Notes: generated by a model from the letters alone, not told the origin. Counted from the first letter of the stretch, positions 17,640 through 27,932 are shown. The stretch is DNA of 64,000 nucleotides from Marinomonas rhodophyticola (GCF_026113935.1 NZ_JAPEUL010000009.1:826501-890500), one strand, 5' to 3'. Program-made: numbers and translations.

Positions 17640-17828
17640 TTAGTGCTGTGGTTGTGCGGAGGTTTTTACTGAGCGATTTGCCGTCATTTTAACAAACAAT
17701 GCTTTGATACTAGCGCTGGCTTTTTTGATGGCTGCTGCATAGTAAGCACGACGTAATTCATAGGCTTTTTCTACATAGTAATCTGTATCAAGGTTGCCGA
17801 ATGTGTCGAATTTCATATCGTTTTTCAT
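17640..17828 (-). CDS. Small conserved protein resembling the RSP_7527 family
   Basis: A 62-residue protein beginning MKNDMKFDTFGNLDTDYYVEKAYELRRAYYAAAIKKA. The DTDYYVEKAYELRR stretch resembles short proteobacterial proteins of the RSP_7527 type, whose function is unknown. The start at 17828 is preferred to an ATG two codons upstream because AGGAG lies 7 bases before it and only 1 base before the other. The protein is helical and basic at its C-terminus (KMTANRSVKTSAQPQH), with no membrane segment. It stands alone between a c-di-GMP gene and pobR. Confidence 0.6.
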   Translation of the reverse strand: MKNDMKFDTFGNLDTDYYVEKAYELRRAYYAAAIKKASASIKALFVKMTANRSVKTSAQPQH

Positions 17829-17935
17829 GGTCATTCTCCTAAAAAAATGCAGTTATATTTGACACTTGTTATTTTAGGTTTTGACCAATCATTCAGCAAA
17901 CGATCAATTTTCAGCTAATAGGTTAGAAAAATTCA

Positions 17936-18829
17936 TCATATCGATGGTTGGTTACTTAATGTTCTGAATTTCCCAGGGGGAAGGCCGGTCGAGCGTTTAA
18001 AAAAACGTGAAAAGTAGCCTGGGTCTTTAAAACCCAAGTCGTAGCTTATTTCTTCCACCGAACGTACGGTATAAATCAGACTGCGCTTGGCCTCTACCAG
18101 AATGCGGTCATGAATCAGGTCTAGAACACTTTGATTAAAAGTAGTTTTGCAGAGTCTATTTAAACGGCTGGTGGAGGTGCCTAAAGCTTGGGCATATTGA
18201 TCACTGGTCCAGTGTTCGCGATAGTGTTTTTCGATTAATTCTTTTAACCATTGTGCATGACTACTTTCGGTTTTATTTGCACTTCCAACCTTGCCGTTGG
18301 CATGTTGACGATAGAGTAACAGTAAGATGGCTTTAATGAGGTATTCGCTCATCAAACCTCTCCCTTCGCGAATGAGCGCTGATTCATTTTCGAGTTGCTG
18401 AATCAGTGGCCAAAGCTCAGAAAAGACATTGCGATGATCATTAAAGTCAATGTAACACGCTTGGCTGAGCAGCGGTTGGATAAATTTGGCCGCTTTCTCT
18501 TTGTAAGCGTCTTCAAGTAAAGGTTCCGCGATGCTAATTACCCGTCCATCGGTGTCGGGGGCGAAACGAAAACCGTGCACTACCCCAGCAGGTACAATAA
18601 TAGCCCATGCTCCTTGTAGTTTGTATTGCTGCTCGTCTAGCTGAACTTTGGCTTCACCGGATTTCAAAATAAGAATCTGGAAAAGCTGTGCGTGTCGATG
18701 TGGATTTATTTTCCAGCCAAGGTGACTACTGCGCGACTCTATGTCCTCAATGTGAAAAAACTCCGGATCATTAATCCAGCTGGATTCACCATAAAGTCCA
18801 AAGTGTGGGATGTTGGAGGCGCGTGACAT
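17936..18829 (-). CDS. pobR: AraC/XylS-family regulator PobR
   Basis: A 297-residue regulator: an N-terminal cupin-like effector domain (about 20-150, with HRHAQLFQILILKSGEAKVQLD and IIVPAGVVHGFRF), then a C-terminal AraC DNA-binding domain with the second helix-turn-helix at YDLGFKDPGYFSRFFKRSTGLPPGKFR. It is divergent from pobA across a 255-base gap holding a long palindrome. The arrangement and similarity to PobR suggest activation of pobA by 4-hydroxybenzoate. The ATG at 18829 fits the domain start, but its ribosome-binding site is weak. Confidence 0.82.
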   Translation of the reverse strand: MSRASNIPHFGLYGESSWINDPEFFHIEDIESRSSHLGWKINPHRHAQLFQILILKSGEAKVQLDEQQYKLQGAWAIIVPAGVVHGFRFAPDTDGRVISIAEPLLEDAYKEKAAKFIQPLLSQACYIDFNDHRNVFSELWPLIQQLENESALIREGRGLMSEYLIKAILLLLYRQHANGKVGSANKTESSHAQWLKELIEKHYREHWTSDQYAQALGTSTSRLNRLCKTTFNQSVLDLIHDRILVEAKRSLIYTVRSVEEISYDLGFKDPGYFSRFFKRSTGLPPGKFRTLSNQPSI

Positions 18830-18959
18830 GATGGAATAATCTCTTTCTAATGGTGTAAAAAAACACAAAATAATTGGATATATAGCGACTTTTATAAGCC
18901 AAAATCATGATGAAGTCATTTTTTATTGAAACATAAGTGCTGCGTTTAAAAATGAAAAA

Positions 18960-18986
18960 TGATCAAAAAGTACAATTTTTTGATCA
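18960..18986. promoter_or_regulatory. Palindrome in the pobR-pobA divergent promoter
   Basis: TGATCAAAAA and TTTTTGATCA form a perfect 10-base inverted repeat with a 7-base spacer, 99 bases before the pobA start. It is the only strong symmetry I see in the divergent region and a reasonable candidate for the PobR binding site. The sequence is seen; the function is inferred. Confidence 0.5.
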
Positions 18987-19036
18987 TAAATCACCTAACG
19001 AAATCGCGCTGAATCTTTCATGATGGATAGCACTAG

Positions 19037-20287
<1,251 letters not shown>

Positions 20288-20308
20288 GCGTTAATATTGA
20301 CAGATAGC

Positions 20309-20356
20309 TAAAATTTAGCGGCCCTATAATAGCTATAGCGGTCGCTAATTTTTATA
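20309..20356. terminator. Bidirectional terminator between pobA and the SEC-C gene
   Basis: AAAATTTAGCGGCC and GGTCGCTAATTTTT form a GC-cored hairpin with A- and T-rich flanks on both sides, between two convergent genes. It would work for both strands. Confidence 0.6.
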
Positions 20357-20375
20357 AGAAAATTGTTTCGTGTGT

Positions 20376-20708
20376 TTAACCACAGCATTTTTTGTATTTT
20401 TTGCTACTCCCACATGGGCATGGGTCGTTGCGCTGAGGCGTTTTCTCAACAATTTGAGGGGCGGGTTTGTTAAGCGCTACATCTAAAGCTGTAATGTCCT
20501 CTGCGGCTTCACTGTCGATGCGAATCTCTGCAAATAAATGGTTAGCGATCAGTATGGCGCTTATTTCTTGTTCACGCTCGGCGCTTTGCACTTGTAAAAC
20601 CAGCGGATTTTCTTCGCTACCATATTTTACTTTCGGCTTAGGTTGATAATTGCCTAAATTATGTTTTCCCATAATATCGGGTTTGCCGCGATAAAAGAAT
20701 TTTGACAC
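20376..20708 (-). CDS. SEC-C/SWIM metal-binding motif protein (PBPRA1643-like)
   Basis: A 110-residue protein ending in the SEC-C zinc motif [18 protein letters not shown] (C-x-C-x8-CC). The N-terminal part, [21 protein letters not shown], is characteristic of a small gammaproteobacterial family named after PBPRA1643. The motif is shared with SecA, where it binds zinc and contacts ribosomes or SecB. The function of this small family is not known to me. It is monocistronic and convergent with pobA. Confidence 0.8.
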   Translation of the reverse strand: MSKFFYRGKPDIMGKHNLGNYQPKPKVKYGSEENPLVLQVQSAEREQEISAILIANHLFAEIRIDSEAAEDITALDVALNKPAPQIVEKTPQRNDPCPCGSSKKYKKCCG

Positions 20709-20922
20709 TGGTGTTCCTAATGATGTGTAAAGCCACTCACAGTGAGCAACTAAAGGCCACGCAGTTTAACAGAGTTTAGAGTGCTTAGCGCGTATTCGAT
20801 GTGGCTTTGCATAAAGGAGACTCGGCTGTTATCCACTAGGGCAGAAATGTCTAGCATGCCGATGATCAACAACATACAAGATAGTAGGTATTGTGCTGGG
20901 CTGTTCTGTTTAAATCAGTCAA

Positions 20923-21951
20923 TTAATTCAAGCGTGTCAACCAAGTAAACATGGCTTCTATGGCTTGATTTGACCAAGCTATGGTGGCTTGCTCTTGAGC
21001 TTTGTCTAGATTCTTAGCAATGCCTCTTGCACTTACTGTCCAAGATGCTAGTCGTGTGCCAGCAGGATCTATTAGCTCCAATGTGCCATCTTCAAACACA
21101 TAAAAACGTCCATCTTGTTCTTCGTGATGCTGCGCTGTTCGACTATTAAGTTGGAACAAAGAGCCGCTTTTTGGCGTTAGTCCAAATTTGGAAAGTGCAC
21201 TGGCAAGATGATCGGCTTGTTTTGTGGTGGATACATCAAAACCATAATGGGTCAGTGCTTGGTTGAGTCGTTGTTCTATGTCTTGTATCTCTGTATCGGC
21301 TTTGCCAGATGGAAGCCGCTCGGTTGAATACAGACTGAGTTCATCTTTATAGAATTTGCGCTGGGCAAAGTAGGGAATGAGCTGCATAAAGGTTTGCCAG
21401 TCCTGCGGTGCAGGATATTGGTCTTCTGTTTGCGTCAATGACGTCGCCAGTTTGCGAATCATGTCGTCTGTGTCGTTAATGGCGATTTTTAGCTTGGCAA
21501 CAATACGGCTACGATCAATCGATTGTAGTGCGTATACATAGTTCTTATCAGCAAAACGTTGCTCATTAACCGTTTGCTCTAGCTCTATGGGGGAAGTGGT
21601 GATTTGCGTGTAGGCCGTTTGAGTTTTTGAAACCTGCTCAACACCTTGTCCGGATCTAACTTGGGTATCTTGTGTATTTACTTGGCTGACTTGAGTACGA
21701 AGTTGCTGTGCAATCTGTAAGTTACCATTTTGCTCGGCTTGAGTGAAAGCCAAGGCTATATTCTCAATGCGCGTTGCGCTGCCGACGCCATACAAATGTG
21801 TGCTGTTTTGAGGAGGAGACATGACCCAGCTGGGTAGACTATCCTCATTTTGAGCCGATTGTGTATTGAAGCTCGAACAGCCTGTTAAGCAGAGCACTAG
21901 CCCTGCTAATAACAGGCAGTATCGTTGAGTAGGAAGCGCAACGCGTTGCAT
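20923..21951 (-). CDS. LPP20-family lipoprotein
   Basis: A 342-residue lipoprotein with lipobox LTGC (Cys at about residue 25) and an LPP20-type domain (PSWVMSPPQNSTHLYGVGSATR..NIALAFTQAEQNGNLQIAQQL). There follows a long polar C-terminal region. It is the last gene of a minus-strand operon, 2 bases after lpoB. Proteins of this family are outer-membrane-associated and often encoded with LpoB-like genes. Its own role is unknown; assistance to LpoB or to peptidoglycan synthesis is a context guess. Confidence 0.75.
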   Translation of the reverse strand: MQRVALPTQRYCLLLAGLVLCLTGCSSFNTQSAQNEDSLPSWVMSPPQNSTHLYGVGSATRIENIALAFTQAEQNGNLQIAQQLRTQVSQVNTQDTQVRSGQGVEQVSKTQTAYTQITTSPIELEQTVNEQRFADKNYVYALQSIDRSRIVAKLKIAINDTDDMIRKLATSLTQTEDQYPAPQDWQTFMQLIPYFAQRKFYKDELSLYSTERLPSGKADTEIQDIEQRLNQALTHYGFDVSTTKQADHLASALSKFGLTPKSGSLFQLNSRTAQHHEEQDGRFYVFEDGTLELIDPAGTRLASWTVSARGIAKNLDKAQEQATIAWSNQAIEAMFTWLTRLN

Positions 21952-21953
21952 AA

Positions 21954-22580
21954 TTAGAAAAAGCCTTTATCTGCCAATTTTTTGATCTTTTTCTGACCGT
22001 TCCAGACTTCACGGTTGGTGGTCATATCAATCAATTTCAAATCGACTTGATAGAAACTAACACGCTGATCGCCATTGGAATCAACAATTGAGTTGATGGT
22101 GCCGGATAATGCGAACCCTGCGCCTTGCTCAAGGCCAAACTTCGCGACAGTATCCGGTGCGGCATTAAGTTCTTGCTCTTCACGTTCCGCGCGAATGTCA
22201 TCTCGCTCTGCGCCAGACACAACAAAGTCGACTTTGCCGGCACGCAATAAACTGCGTTTGATGTCGTTAATAAAGGTCTCGACAGGAATATGCTCAGAGG
22301 TTTTATTACGAATGCTTTGTACTATGACTGTTGGATTCCCTTTATTACTAAAATTGTAATCACGGAACCATGGGAAAGTGAGCATGTCGCCCATCATTTC
22401 TTCTGCTACAAGACGGGAATCTGTGTCATTCCAGCGATCCGATAGCATAACGTCTTCGTTCGTATCCAGACGTTTAACACTACCAGAGCAGGCGGTTAAC
22501 AACATTGCCATAAAGAGAGTAAATAGACCCTTGAATGACAGGACTGTCCATTTGGAATGTCTGTGTGTCGCGATGAACAT
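21954..22580 (-). CDS. lpoB: LpoB-family outer-membrane lipoprotein, activator of a class A PBP
   Basis: A 208-residue lipoprotein: signal peptide with lipobox LTAC (Cys at about residue 31), then the LpoB/COG3417 domain with MMGDMLTFPWF, PTVIVQSIRNKTSEHIPVETFINDIKRSLLRAGKVDFV and GAGFALSGTINSIVDSNGDQRVSFYQVDLKLID. In E. coli LpoB reaches across the periplasm to activate PBP1b. AAGGAA before the ATG supports the start. It lies between the COG3014-like gene (70 bases upstream) and LPP20 (2 bases downstream). Family membership is strong; the PBP partner is inferred. Confidence 0.8.
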   Translation of the reverse strand: MFIATHRHSKWTVLSFKGLFTLFMAMLLTACSGSVKRLDTNEDVMLSDRWNDTDSRLVAEEMMGDMLTFPWFRDYNFSNKGNPTVIVQSIRNKTSEHIPVETFINDIKRSLLRAGKVDFVVSGAERDDIRAEREEQELNAAPDTVAKFGLEQGAGFALSGTINSIVDSNGDQRVSFYQVDLKLIDMTTNREVWNGQKKIKKLADKGFF

Positions 22581-22650
22581 GAGTATTTTCCTTACGTGCG
22601 TTTTGGCTTGTGGTTATGAGTGTAACCAATAACCTCTGAGTTTAACGAAT

Positions 22651-24318
22651 TTAGTTAGGGTTGCGTAGATTCCACACTTTAATTTTGTTTGCTTCTAGTT
22701 GTACCTTACCAAGAGAAAAGGTCTTCTGATTTACCTGATAATCTGGGGTGTATTCACCGGAGGTAATGGTGCTCTTGTTAATCTAACTTGCGCGGGTAAC
22801 GTCAACCAATTTCTAGTGTCCGCAGCGGAAGACGCAAAGACAGCGACTTGTCCAATCAGATTTAAAATCAACGCTGCATTTTGATCCTGCACATTGGATG
22901 ATACCTGATACGCTAACCAGCTGCGCAATAGTTCTCTCACTAAGCCCTCATAAATGTCTCGTTGTGCTTGTGCCAACTGCTCTTGAAAGGCGATGTCCGC
23001 AAGAGAGGTCATGCGGATACTGTTTTTAAAGGGGGCGACCGTTTCTGTGCTCACTTGCAATGTGGGTTGGTGTTGATCCAATGTGAAACGACCATAATAA
23101 GGCACAGTAACACGTATGGTTTGTTCGGTAAGTAGTTTATCGACATGGGTGGCGCTGAGTTGCTGCCAAACAGGTTGACCAAGAATCACACGCTTAGTAA
23201 AGATACCTGAAAAGGTTCCCCAAGCGCCACCAGCTTTGTAATTCGCAATGAGATTAAGCGGGTTTATGTCTGCATAGACCATGGTAAACCAACGGAACGA
23301 ATCATTCGCTTGAGTGCTTCCACCGCCATGTAGCGGTTCTAAAACCAAAGAGTAAGCGCGAGGATCGGCATACAATAATAAGGTCATTTCGCTTTTGTCT
23401 GGGACAAATCCCTGATGTTCTAAAATCACCAGCTCAGACGCTCCATCATGGTACTGTTTGAGTGTTTCCTGCATGGCTGGAGAGAGCTTACTGTTAATTT
23501 GCTGTTGGATCTCATCTTGGCTGTAACCGCCTTTCTGCATCATACGAATCGTATCCAGCCAAGCGCGTTCCGCTGTTATAACGGGTAAATCGTATTGTTT
23601 TGCGTAGCCATCTTGGTAGAGGTTGGCGGCTTTTTGATAGCTAATTCGAGCGTCGTCGTATTCACCGCTTATTTCATACTGTAAACCTTCCATGTAGCGC
23701 GCCCAAGCATCATCACGATAGATAAATTTATCCGTATCGCGTCCGCCGGTGTAAAAGTTGCCTAACCAGCTAAGTGCTTTCATATAAAAGGCTTGGTTTT
23801 CTTTCGCGTTAAGATCTTGGTAGCTTGGATTTTGTGCGCGAATTTCATTCAGTTTGATGTCGATGCGACGTACTTCAACCAAAGCCGCATCCTGCAGCTG
23901 ACGTTTCTGACGTGTGTCTGTTTCTTGTTCCGCTAGCGCAAGGTAATTGAGGGATTTAAGGTAGCTAATGTAAACACCTTCTATGCCACTGCCACGATAA
24001 TCACTTTGTCTAGGGTTGGTTAATAGAATCCCAAGAGCGGTTGGAAAAATTTTCTGGGAAAAACGTGTCACTTAATTTTTCAGCCTGTTCTAACAAGGTA
24101 TTACTACGCTCAAAATCGCCTTGGTTTTGGGCAAGAGCGCCAGCTTCCATATAGTACAGCAGTTTATCTTGTGGGTTATTTAATACGCCTTCAAGTTTAT
24201 TCTCTGCGGCTTTCCATTCGCCTTCTTTGGCTAAGCTTAGACCCGCATCGATATCTTGTTTGTAGGTGGCGCAGCCAGCTAAAAAGCAAACGCTTGCCCA
24301 AAGGAATAGCCACTTCAC
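22651..24318 (-). CDS. COG3014-like envelope lipoprotein (two frameshifts)
   Basis: About 555 residues after correction. Lipobox LAGC lies near residue 16, followed by a TPR-like helical region (AKEGEWKAAENKLEGVLNN, GDFERSNTLLEQAEKL, LKSLNYLALAEQ, SYQKAANLYQDGYAKQYDLP) and a beta-rich C-terminal half. Frame break 1 is at the T5 run near 24059-24063 (4 expected). Break 2 is near 22746, where CCGGTG should read CCGGGTG; the corrected frame then runs PPGEYTPDYQVN to NLRNPN and stops at 22651. The start is GTG behind AAGGAA. It is first or second in the operon with lpoB and LPP20. Function unknown; the position suggests peptidoglycan or outer-membrane work. Confidence 0.65.
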
Positions 24319-24319
24319 G

Positions 24320-24440
24320 TCACATTCCTTTTTCTAAGAATTGATTGGCAAAAAGAAGGGTAAGCAAGGCAAAACACCCCAAATAGAGTATAAGCCAGCG
24401 GAGTCTTAGACAATTCGGACAAGGTTTTTTTCTTTTTCAT
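24320..24440 (-). CDS. Possible small single-pass membrane protein (about 39 residues, frameshifted)
   Basis: An ATG at 24440 opens a short frame MKKKKTLSELSKTPLAYTLFGVF. As written it runs on to 24315. If the TTTT run in the middle is read as TTT, the frame continues ALLTLLFANQFLEKGM and stops at 24320-24322, 1 base before the GTG of the lipoprotein gene. This gives a basic head and one membrane helix. GGAAG lies before the ATG. It sits just after a terminator, at the head of the lipoprotein operon. It is too short to assign to a family, and the correction is my inference. Confidence 0.35.
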
Positions 24441-24489
24441 CACAGCTTCCGTTGTGTTGGATGATCTCAAGATACTTATTATGCAACAA

Positions 24490-24517
24490 AAAAAAGAGGC
24501 TGTAGCCTCTTTTTCTT
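24490..24517 (-). terminator. Rho-independent terminator after secB
   Basis: AAAAAGAGGCT-GT-AGCCTCTTTTTC is a compact perfect hairpin with a T-run on the minus-strand side. It closes the rhodanese-grxC-secB operon before the lipoprotein operon. Confidence 0.85.
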
Positions 24518-24548
24518 AACGTCTATTTGCTTTCGCCATTCAATTGTA

Positions 24549-25022
24549 TTATTGCTTGGTTTCCGCTTGTTGCTTTTGTAGGCTTTCGATATAGAGCGCA
24601 TCAAAATTGATAGGCGCAAGCATAATCGCAGGGAAACTGCCTTTTACCACAACAGCATCAATGTTTTCACGCGCATAAGGGAACAGTGTCGCAGGGCAGA
24701 ATGCCCCCAAAGCGTGATGTAATTGTTGGTCGTTAAGTCCAGAAATAACGAACAGACCGCCTTGTTGAACTTGTACCAAATAACCTGTATTGCCATTATT
24801 TTTTACAGTGACGGTAATTTCTAGAACGATTTCGTAGACGCTTTCACCTACTTGACGGCTTTTTGTGTTCAACTCTAAGCCGACTTCTGGTTTCCATTCT
24901 TCTTGGAAAATCATGGGTGAACGAGGAGATTCAAAAGAAATGTCTTTTAAAAACACGCGCTGCATGGAAAGTTGTGGCGTTTGCGCTTCTTGTGCTTCTG
25001 GTGTTTCAGCTGTATCGGACAT
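24549..25022 (-). CDS. secB: Protein-export chaperone SecB
   Basis: A 157-residue cytoplasmic chaperone that keeps preproteins unfolded and hands them to SecA. Family signatures: QRVFLKDISFESP, EVVLEITVTVKN-like EIVLEITVTVKNNG, GLFVISGL, LGAFCPATLFPYARENI and PAIMLAPINFDALY. The acidic N-terminus (MSDTAETPEAQEAQ) is usual. It lies 64 bases after grxC in the order rhodanese-grxC-secB, a common gammaproteobacterial arrangement, and has a strong terminator after it. Confidence 0.95.
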   Translation of the reverse strand: MSDTAETPEAQEAQTPQLSMQRVFLKDISFESPRSPMIFQEEWKPEVGLELNTKSRQVGESVYEIVLEITVTVKNNGNTGYLVQVQQGGLFVISGLNDQQLHHALGAFCPATLFPYARENIDAVVVKGSFPAIMLAPINFDALYIESLQKQQAETKQ

Positions 25023-25086
25023 CTTAGTTCCTTTTTGTTAATGGTTTCGTTTTATTATTGGGTGAATGAAGTCATATTTTCAGGCA

Positions 25087-25341
25087 TTACTGTGCTAGTA
25101 AAGCGTCGAGTTTTTGCTCACGCTCAAGGGCATAAAGATCATCACAGCCGCCGACATGTCGTTCACCGATCCAAATTTGTGGAACAGTATGGCGACCGCT
25201 TTTTTCCATCATTTCTTGTCGTAATTCACGTTCTCCGTCTACACGGATTTCATTAAAGGCAACATTTTTGGCCGTTAATAATTGCTTAGCTCTGACGCAA
25301 AACGGACAGTAATCGCTCGAATAGATAGTGACAGTGGCCAT
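25087..25341 (-). CDS. grxC: Glutaredoxin 3 (GrxC)
   Basis: An 84-residue glutaredoxin with the dithiol active site CPFC (residues 14-17), the cis-proline segment HTVPQIWIG and the glutathione-binding GGCDDLYALE. It reduces disulfides in the cytoplasm with glutathione. It starts 11 bases after the rhodanese gene stop and precedes secB. The length and sequence are typical of the family, with no oddity. Confidence 0.94.
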   Translation of the reverse strand: MATVTIYSSDYCPFCVRAKQLLTAKNVAFNEIRVDGERELRQEMMEKSGRHTVPQIWIGERHVGGCDDLYALEREQKLDALLAQ

Positions 25342-25352
25342 AATATTCTCTC

Positions 25353-25772
25353 TTATCCTTTCACTAGTGGTAGGTTAGATGATTGCCATTCTACAATACC
25401 ACCTTGAAGTTTGTATATTTTGCTAAAGCCCGCTTTTTTGAGGTCTTTTGCGCTGGCGCCAGACGTGATGCCCGACTTACAAACGATAATGATTGGAGTG
25501 TCTTTGTGTTTTTCAAGACGCTTTAAGTTGTCCTGCATTTTAGTGGCAGGAATATTCAGCGCACCCGTAATGTGACCGGTGTTGAACTCTTTTTCTGGAC
25601 GAATATCAACAACAACGGCGTCTTCATTATTCATCAGATTGGTTGCTGCCGAAGGGGTTAGTCCCTGCGCACCGCCTTTGCTCTCAACAAACAGTAATGT
25701 AGCAAGGATCGCTAAAAAGACAGCGACCATTTCCCAGTGGTTGATAGAAAATTCAATAAGTTGGTTCATCAT
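25353..25772 (-). CDS. Membrane-anchored rhodanese-like protein
   Basis: A 139-residue protein with one N-terminal membrane helix (MVAVFLAILATLLFV) and a single rhodanese domain. The active-site loop is IIVCKSGITSG, with the catalytic cysteine. It is the YibN-like protein usually found with grxC and secB. The start at 25772 gives a short N-terminus before the helix; in-frame upstream ATGs at 25787 and beyond are possible, and no start has a clear ribosome-binding site. A sulfur-transfer or redox role at the membrane is inferred. Confidence 0.85.
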   Translation of the reverse strand: MMNQLIEFSINHWEMVAVFLAILATLLFVESKGGAQGLTPSAATNLMNNEDAVVVDIRPEKEFNTGHITGALNIPATKMQDNLKRLEKHKDTPIIIVCKSGITSGASAKDLKKAGFSKIYKLQGGIVEWQSSNLPLVKG

Positions 25773-25967
25773 AATCGTAAGGCCCATATTTAAACTGCGA
25801 GCATTATACACGGACAGCCGAATCGGTACAGACTCTCAGGCGACTACTTTTTCACGTCGCATCACAAAGCATTTTTATCGCAGGAAGGTGACAAAGATAG
25901 GATGGGACTAGGCTGAAAAGCAAAAACGAGCCACTTGGAACCGTTTAAATTCCAATTTTCTGACTTG

Positions 25968-26772
25968 TTATTTAGTGCTGGTTGAATCAAAAATTTTATC
26001 GGCGTTGCCTTCGATGAAGCTGTCGAACAGTTTGCCATTAGGCATAACATGACGACGGGCAAATTCATAAAAACAGCTTGGAATGGTTTTTTGTTTGCCA
26101 TCGGCAAAAGTGAAATCGATTTTGTCAGCCATGGTGGACGACTGCTCAAGAAAGAGTTCAGGCGACCCTTTTACCAAACCGCCGACTTGGTTGAGTGCGT
26201 AGCCTTCGCTTTGAACGAGTGTATTCACATCCTCAATGGTTGGGAATGTCTTCAAATGGTTAATGCTGACGGTGAAATGGTTGGCTTGCAATCCCATTGT
26301 AGACAACCAAGCGGCGTATTCACTGTGCTCGGCAAGTGTTAGGTATTCGGCCTCTGTGGGTGTTTGCCACAATTTACCCGCCCAAAAAATAGCCGGTGTC
26401 TGTACGGCATCGGCCGGGATTTGTGCGATGAACTGACCAATAATCTCTTGGCAGTTCGCTGGCAGCTCTTCTACTAAGAAGCTCAGACAAAAAAATCTTG
26501 GGTGAATCCACATCCGTTTGGTGTTGGTAACAACGGGCTTTCAGGTGTTTGTTTTCGAAACGAAACGCCCCATAAGCTTTATAACCAATGGCTTCTAGCT
26601 GAGGTTCTAATTTTTCTAACGAGATCGGTGAGTTATTAAACGTCCGAAAGGCCACGTGATCGTTTAGTACGTTTTCACCATGGCTTTTGAATAATGCTTG
26701 GATGCGTTGAGCCTGTGGGGTAACAGCTGTGTAATGATCCCACAAGGATGCGAAAAAATCGGTTGGAGTCAT
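25968..26772 (-). CDS. DUF1338 protein, 2-oxoadipate dioxygenase/decarboxylase-like (frameshifted)
   Basis: About 267 residues after correction. DUF1338 features: NDHVAFRTFN with the metal-site histidine, GAFRFENKHLKARCYQH, PKIFLSELL and CFYEFARRH. DUF1338 includes HglS (YdcJ family), the Fe(II) enzyme turning 2-oxoadipate into D-2-hydroxyglutarate in lysine breakdown; HglS of Pseudomonas is longer (about 460), so this is the short form. A surplus base near 26470-26490 splits the gene; removal rejoins SELLVEELPANCQ. AGGAAA 6 bases before the ATG at 26772 supports the start. Next to amaB/amaA and their LysR gene, a lysine-pathway role is likely but inferred. Confidence 0.72.
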
Positions 26773-26870
26773 AAGGTTTCCTGCCATAAATGTTAAATCG
26801 ATTCAGCTACTTTAGTGTAATGGTCAGGGGTAATGCAAAAGGTAAAAACGCACCTTGTGATGCGTAAAAG

Positions 26871-27740
26871 TTATGCGAGCCGAATATCAGTCGGATTTTT
26901 ATTGATTAATAATTGCTGCTTGGCGGTCAAAATCGTGTTGATTAGGTGTGCCGGAAAGCTGCGTTCTTTTTTGTGCGCTAGGCCCACCACACGCTTTAAT
27001 TTCACATCGTTCAGCGGTCGTAAGCACAGGTCGTTGCGGCCTCGTGAGGAGTGTTCTGGGATTAACGATATACCCAGTCCCGCCGCGACCAAATCTAGCG
27101 CGTATTCTTCTGTTTTTACTTGAGCACGAACATCTGTAGTGAGTTCTTGTTTTTGCATCAAGTAGTTCCATGATTCCAAAATATCGCACGGTGTGCGTGA
27201 AATAAAAGGCTGTTTATCGATTTGTTTAATGGATAGCGAAGGGAAGTCTGCTAGCCAATGATCCAGCGGCATGGCGATAACATAGTCGTCTTCCCATAAC
27301 GGATAAAACACGTCTTCTTCGCTGGTATAGCGTTGGCAGGTAAAACGCAAGTCGGCACTTTCCGATTCATCGACAAGCTTTAAGGTCAGCCCATGGACTT
27401 CATCCAGCATGGTTTTGATGACTTGGCTGATCAGCACACCCGATAAAAAGGGCGTTAATGAAATAGACAGAGCCAACGGTGTGGGTGTTTCGATAAATAG
27501 GCTGCGCATGGCGCTAAGGTCACTGACCATCTTGCAAGCATGGGGATAAAGTTGTGAACCGCTGTCAGTGGGCGATACGCCTTTGGAATGGCGAACAAAA
27601 AGCTTGGTGCCTAGATCATCTTCTAATTGGGCCACCGTGGTGGAAATCGACGGTTGCGCAACGAAGCAACGTTTGGCGGCGGCGCTTAAACTGCGCTCTT
27701 CGTAAACAGCAATAAAGTAACGTAATGATCGAATGTCCAT
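26871..27740 (-). CDS. LysR-family regulator divergent from amaB
   Basis: A 289-residue LysR-type regulator: N-terminal winged helix (RSLRYFIAVYEERSLSAAAKRCFVAQPSISTTVAQLEDDLGTKLFVR) and a C-terminal effector domain (about 90-285). It is divergent from amaB over 192 bases and precedes the DUF1338 gene on its own strand. The most likely job is effector-dependent control of amaBA, and possibly of the DUF1338 gene. The effector is not visible; a pathway intermediate such as aminoadipate or pipecolate is a guess. Confidence 0.85.
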   Translation of the reverse strand: MDIRSLRYFIAVYEERSLSAAAKRCFVAQPSISTTVAQLEDDLGTKLFVRHSKGVSPTDSGSQLYPHACKMVSDLSAMRSLFIETPTPLALSISLTPFLSGVLISQVIKTMLDEVHGLTLKLVDESESADLRFTCQRYTSEEDVFYPLWEDDYVIAMPLDHWLADFPSLSIKQIDKQPFISRTPCDILESWNYLMQKQELTTDVRAQVKTEEYALDLVAAGLGISLIPEHSSRGRNDLCLRPLNDVKLKRVVGLAHKKERSFPAHLINTILTAKQQLLINKNPTDIRLA

Positions 27741-27799
27741 TTGTGTACTCTTTATGAAGGTGGTTCTTGCAAAAATAGCGTTCTAGACCTTTCTAATAT

Positions 27800-27828
27800 A
27801 CCTATAGGGAAATTGTCTGGCTATAGGT
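27800..27828. promoter_or_regulatory. Palindrome between the LysR gene and amaB
   Basis: ACCTATA and TATAGGT form a perfect 7-base inverted repeat with a 15-base spacer, flanked by two copies of CTAGACC (27783 and 27834). It lies in the divergent control region. It is a candidate LysR binding site (T-N11-A-like symmetry), by position only. Confidence 0.45.
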
Positions 27829-27932
27829 AAAAACTAGACCACTAGCAGGAAAACGGTATTTCTCATTCTGCTCTAGGCTGGTTAAGGTGGAGGAAGTTGA
27901 GTTCTTTTTATACATAAATCTTAGAGGTTCCT

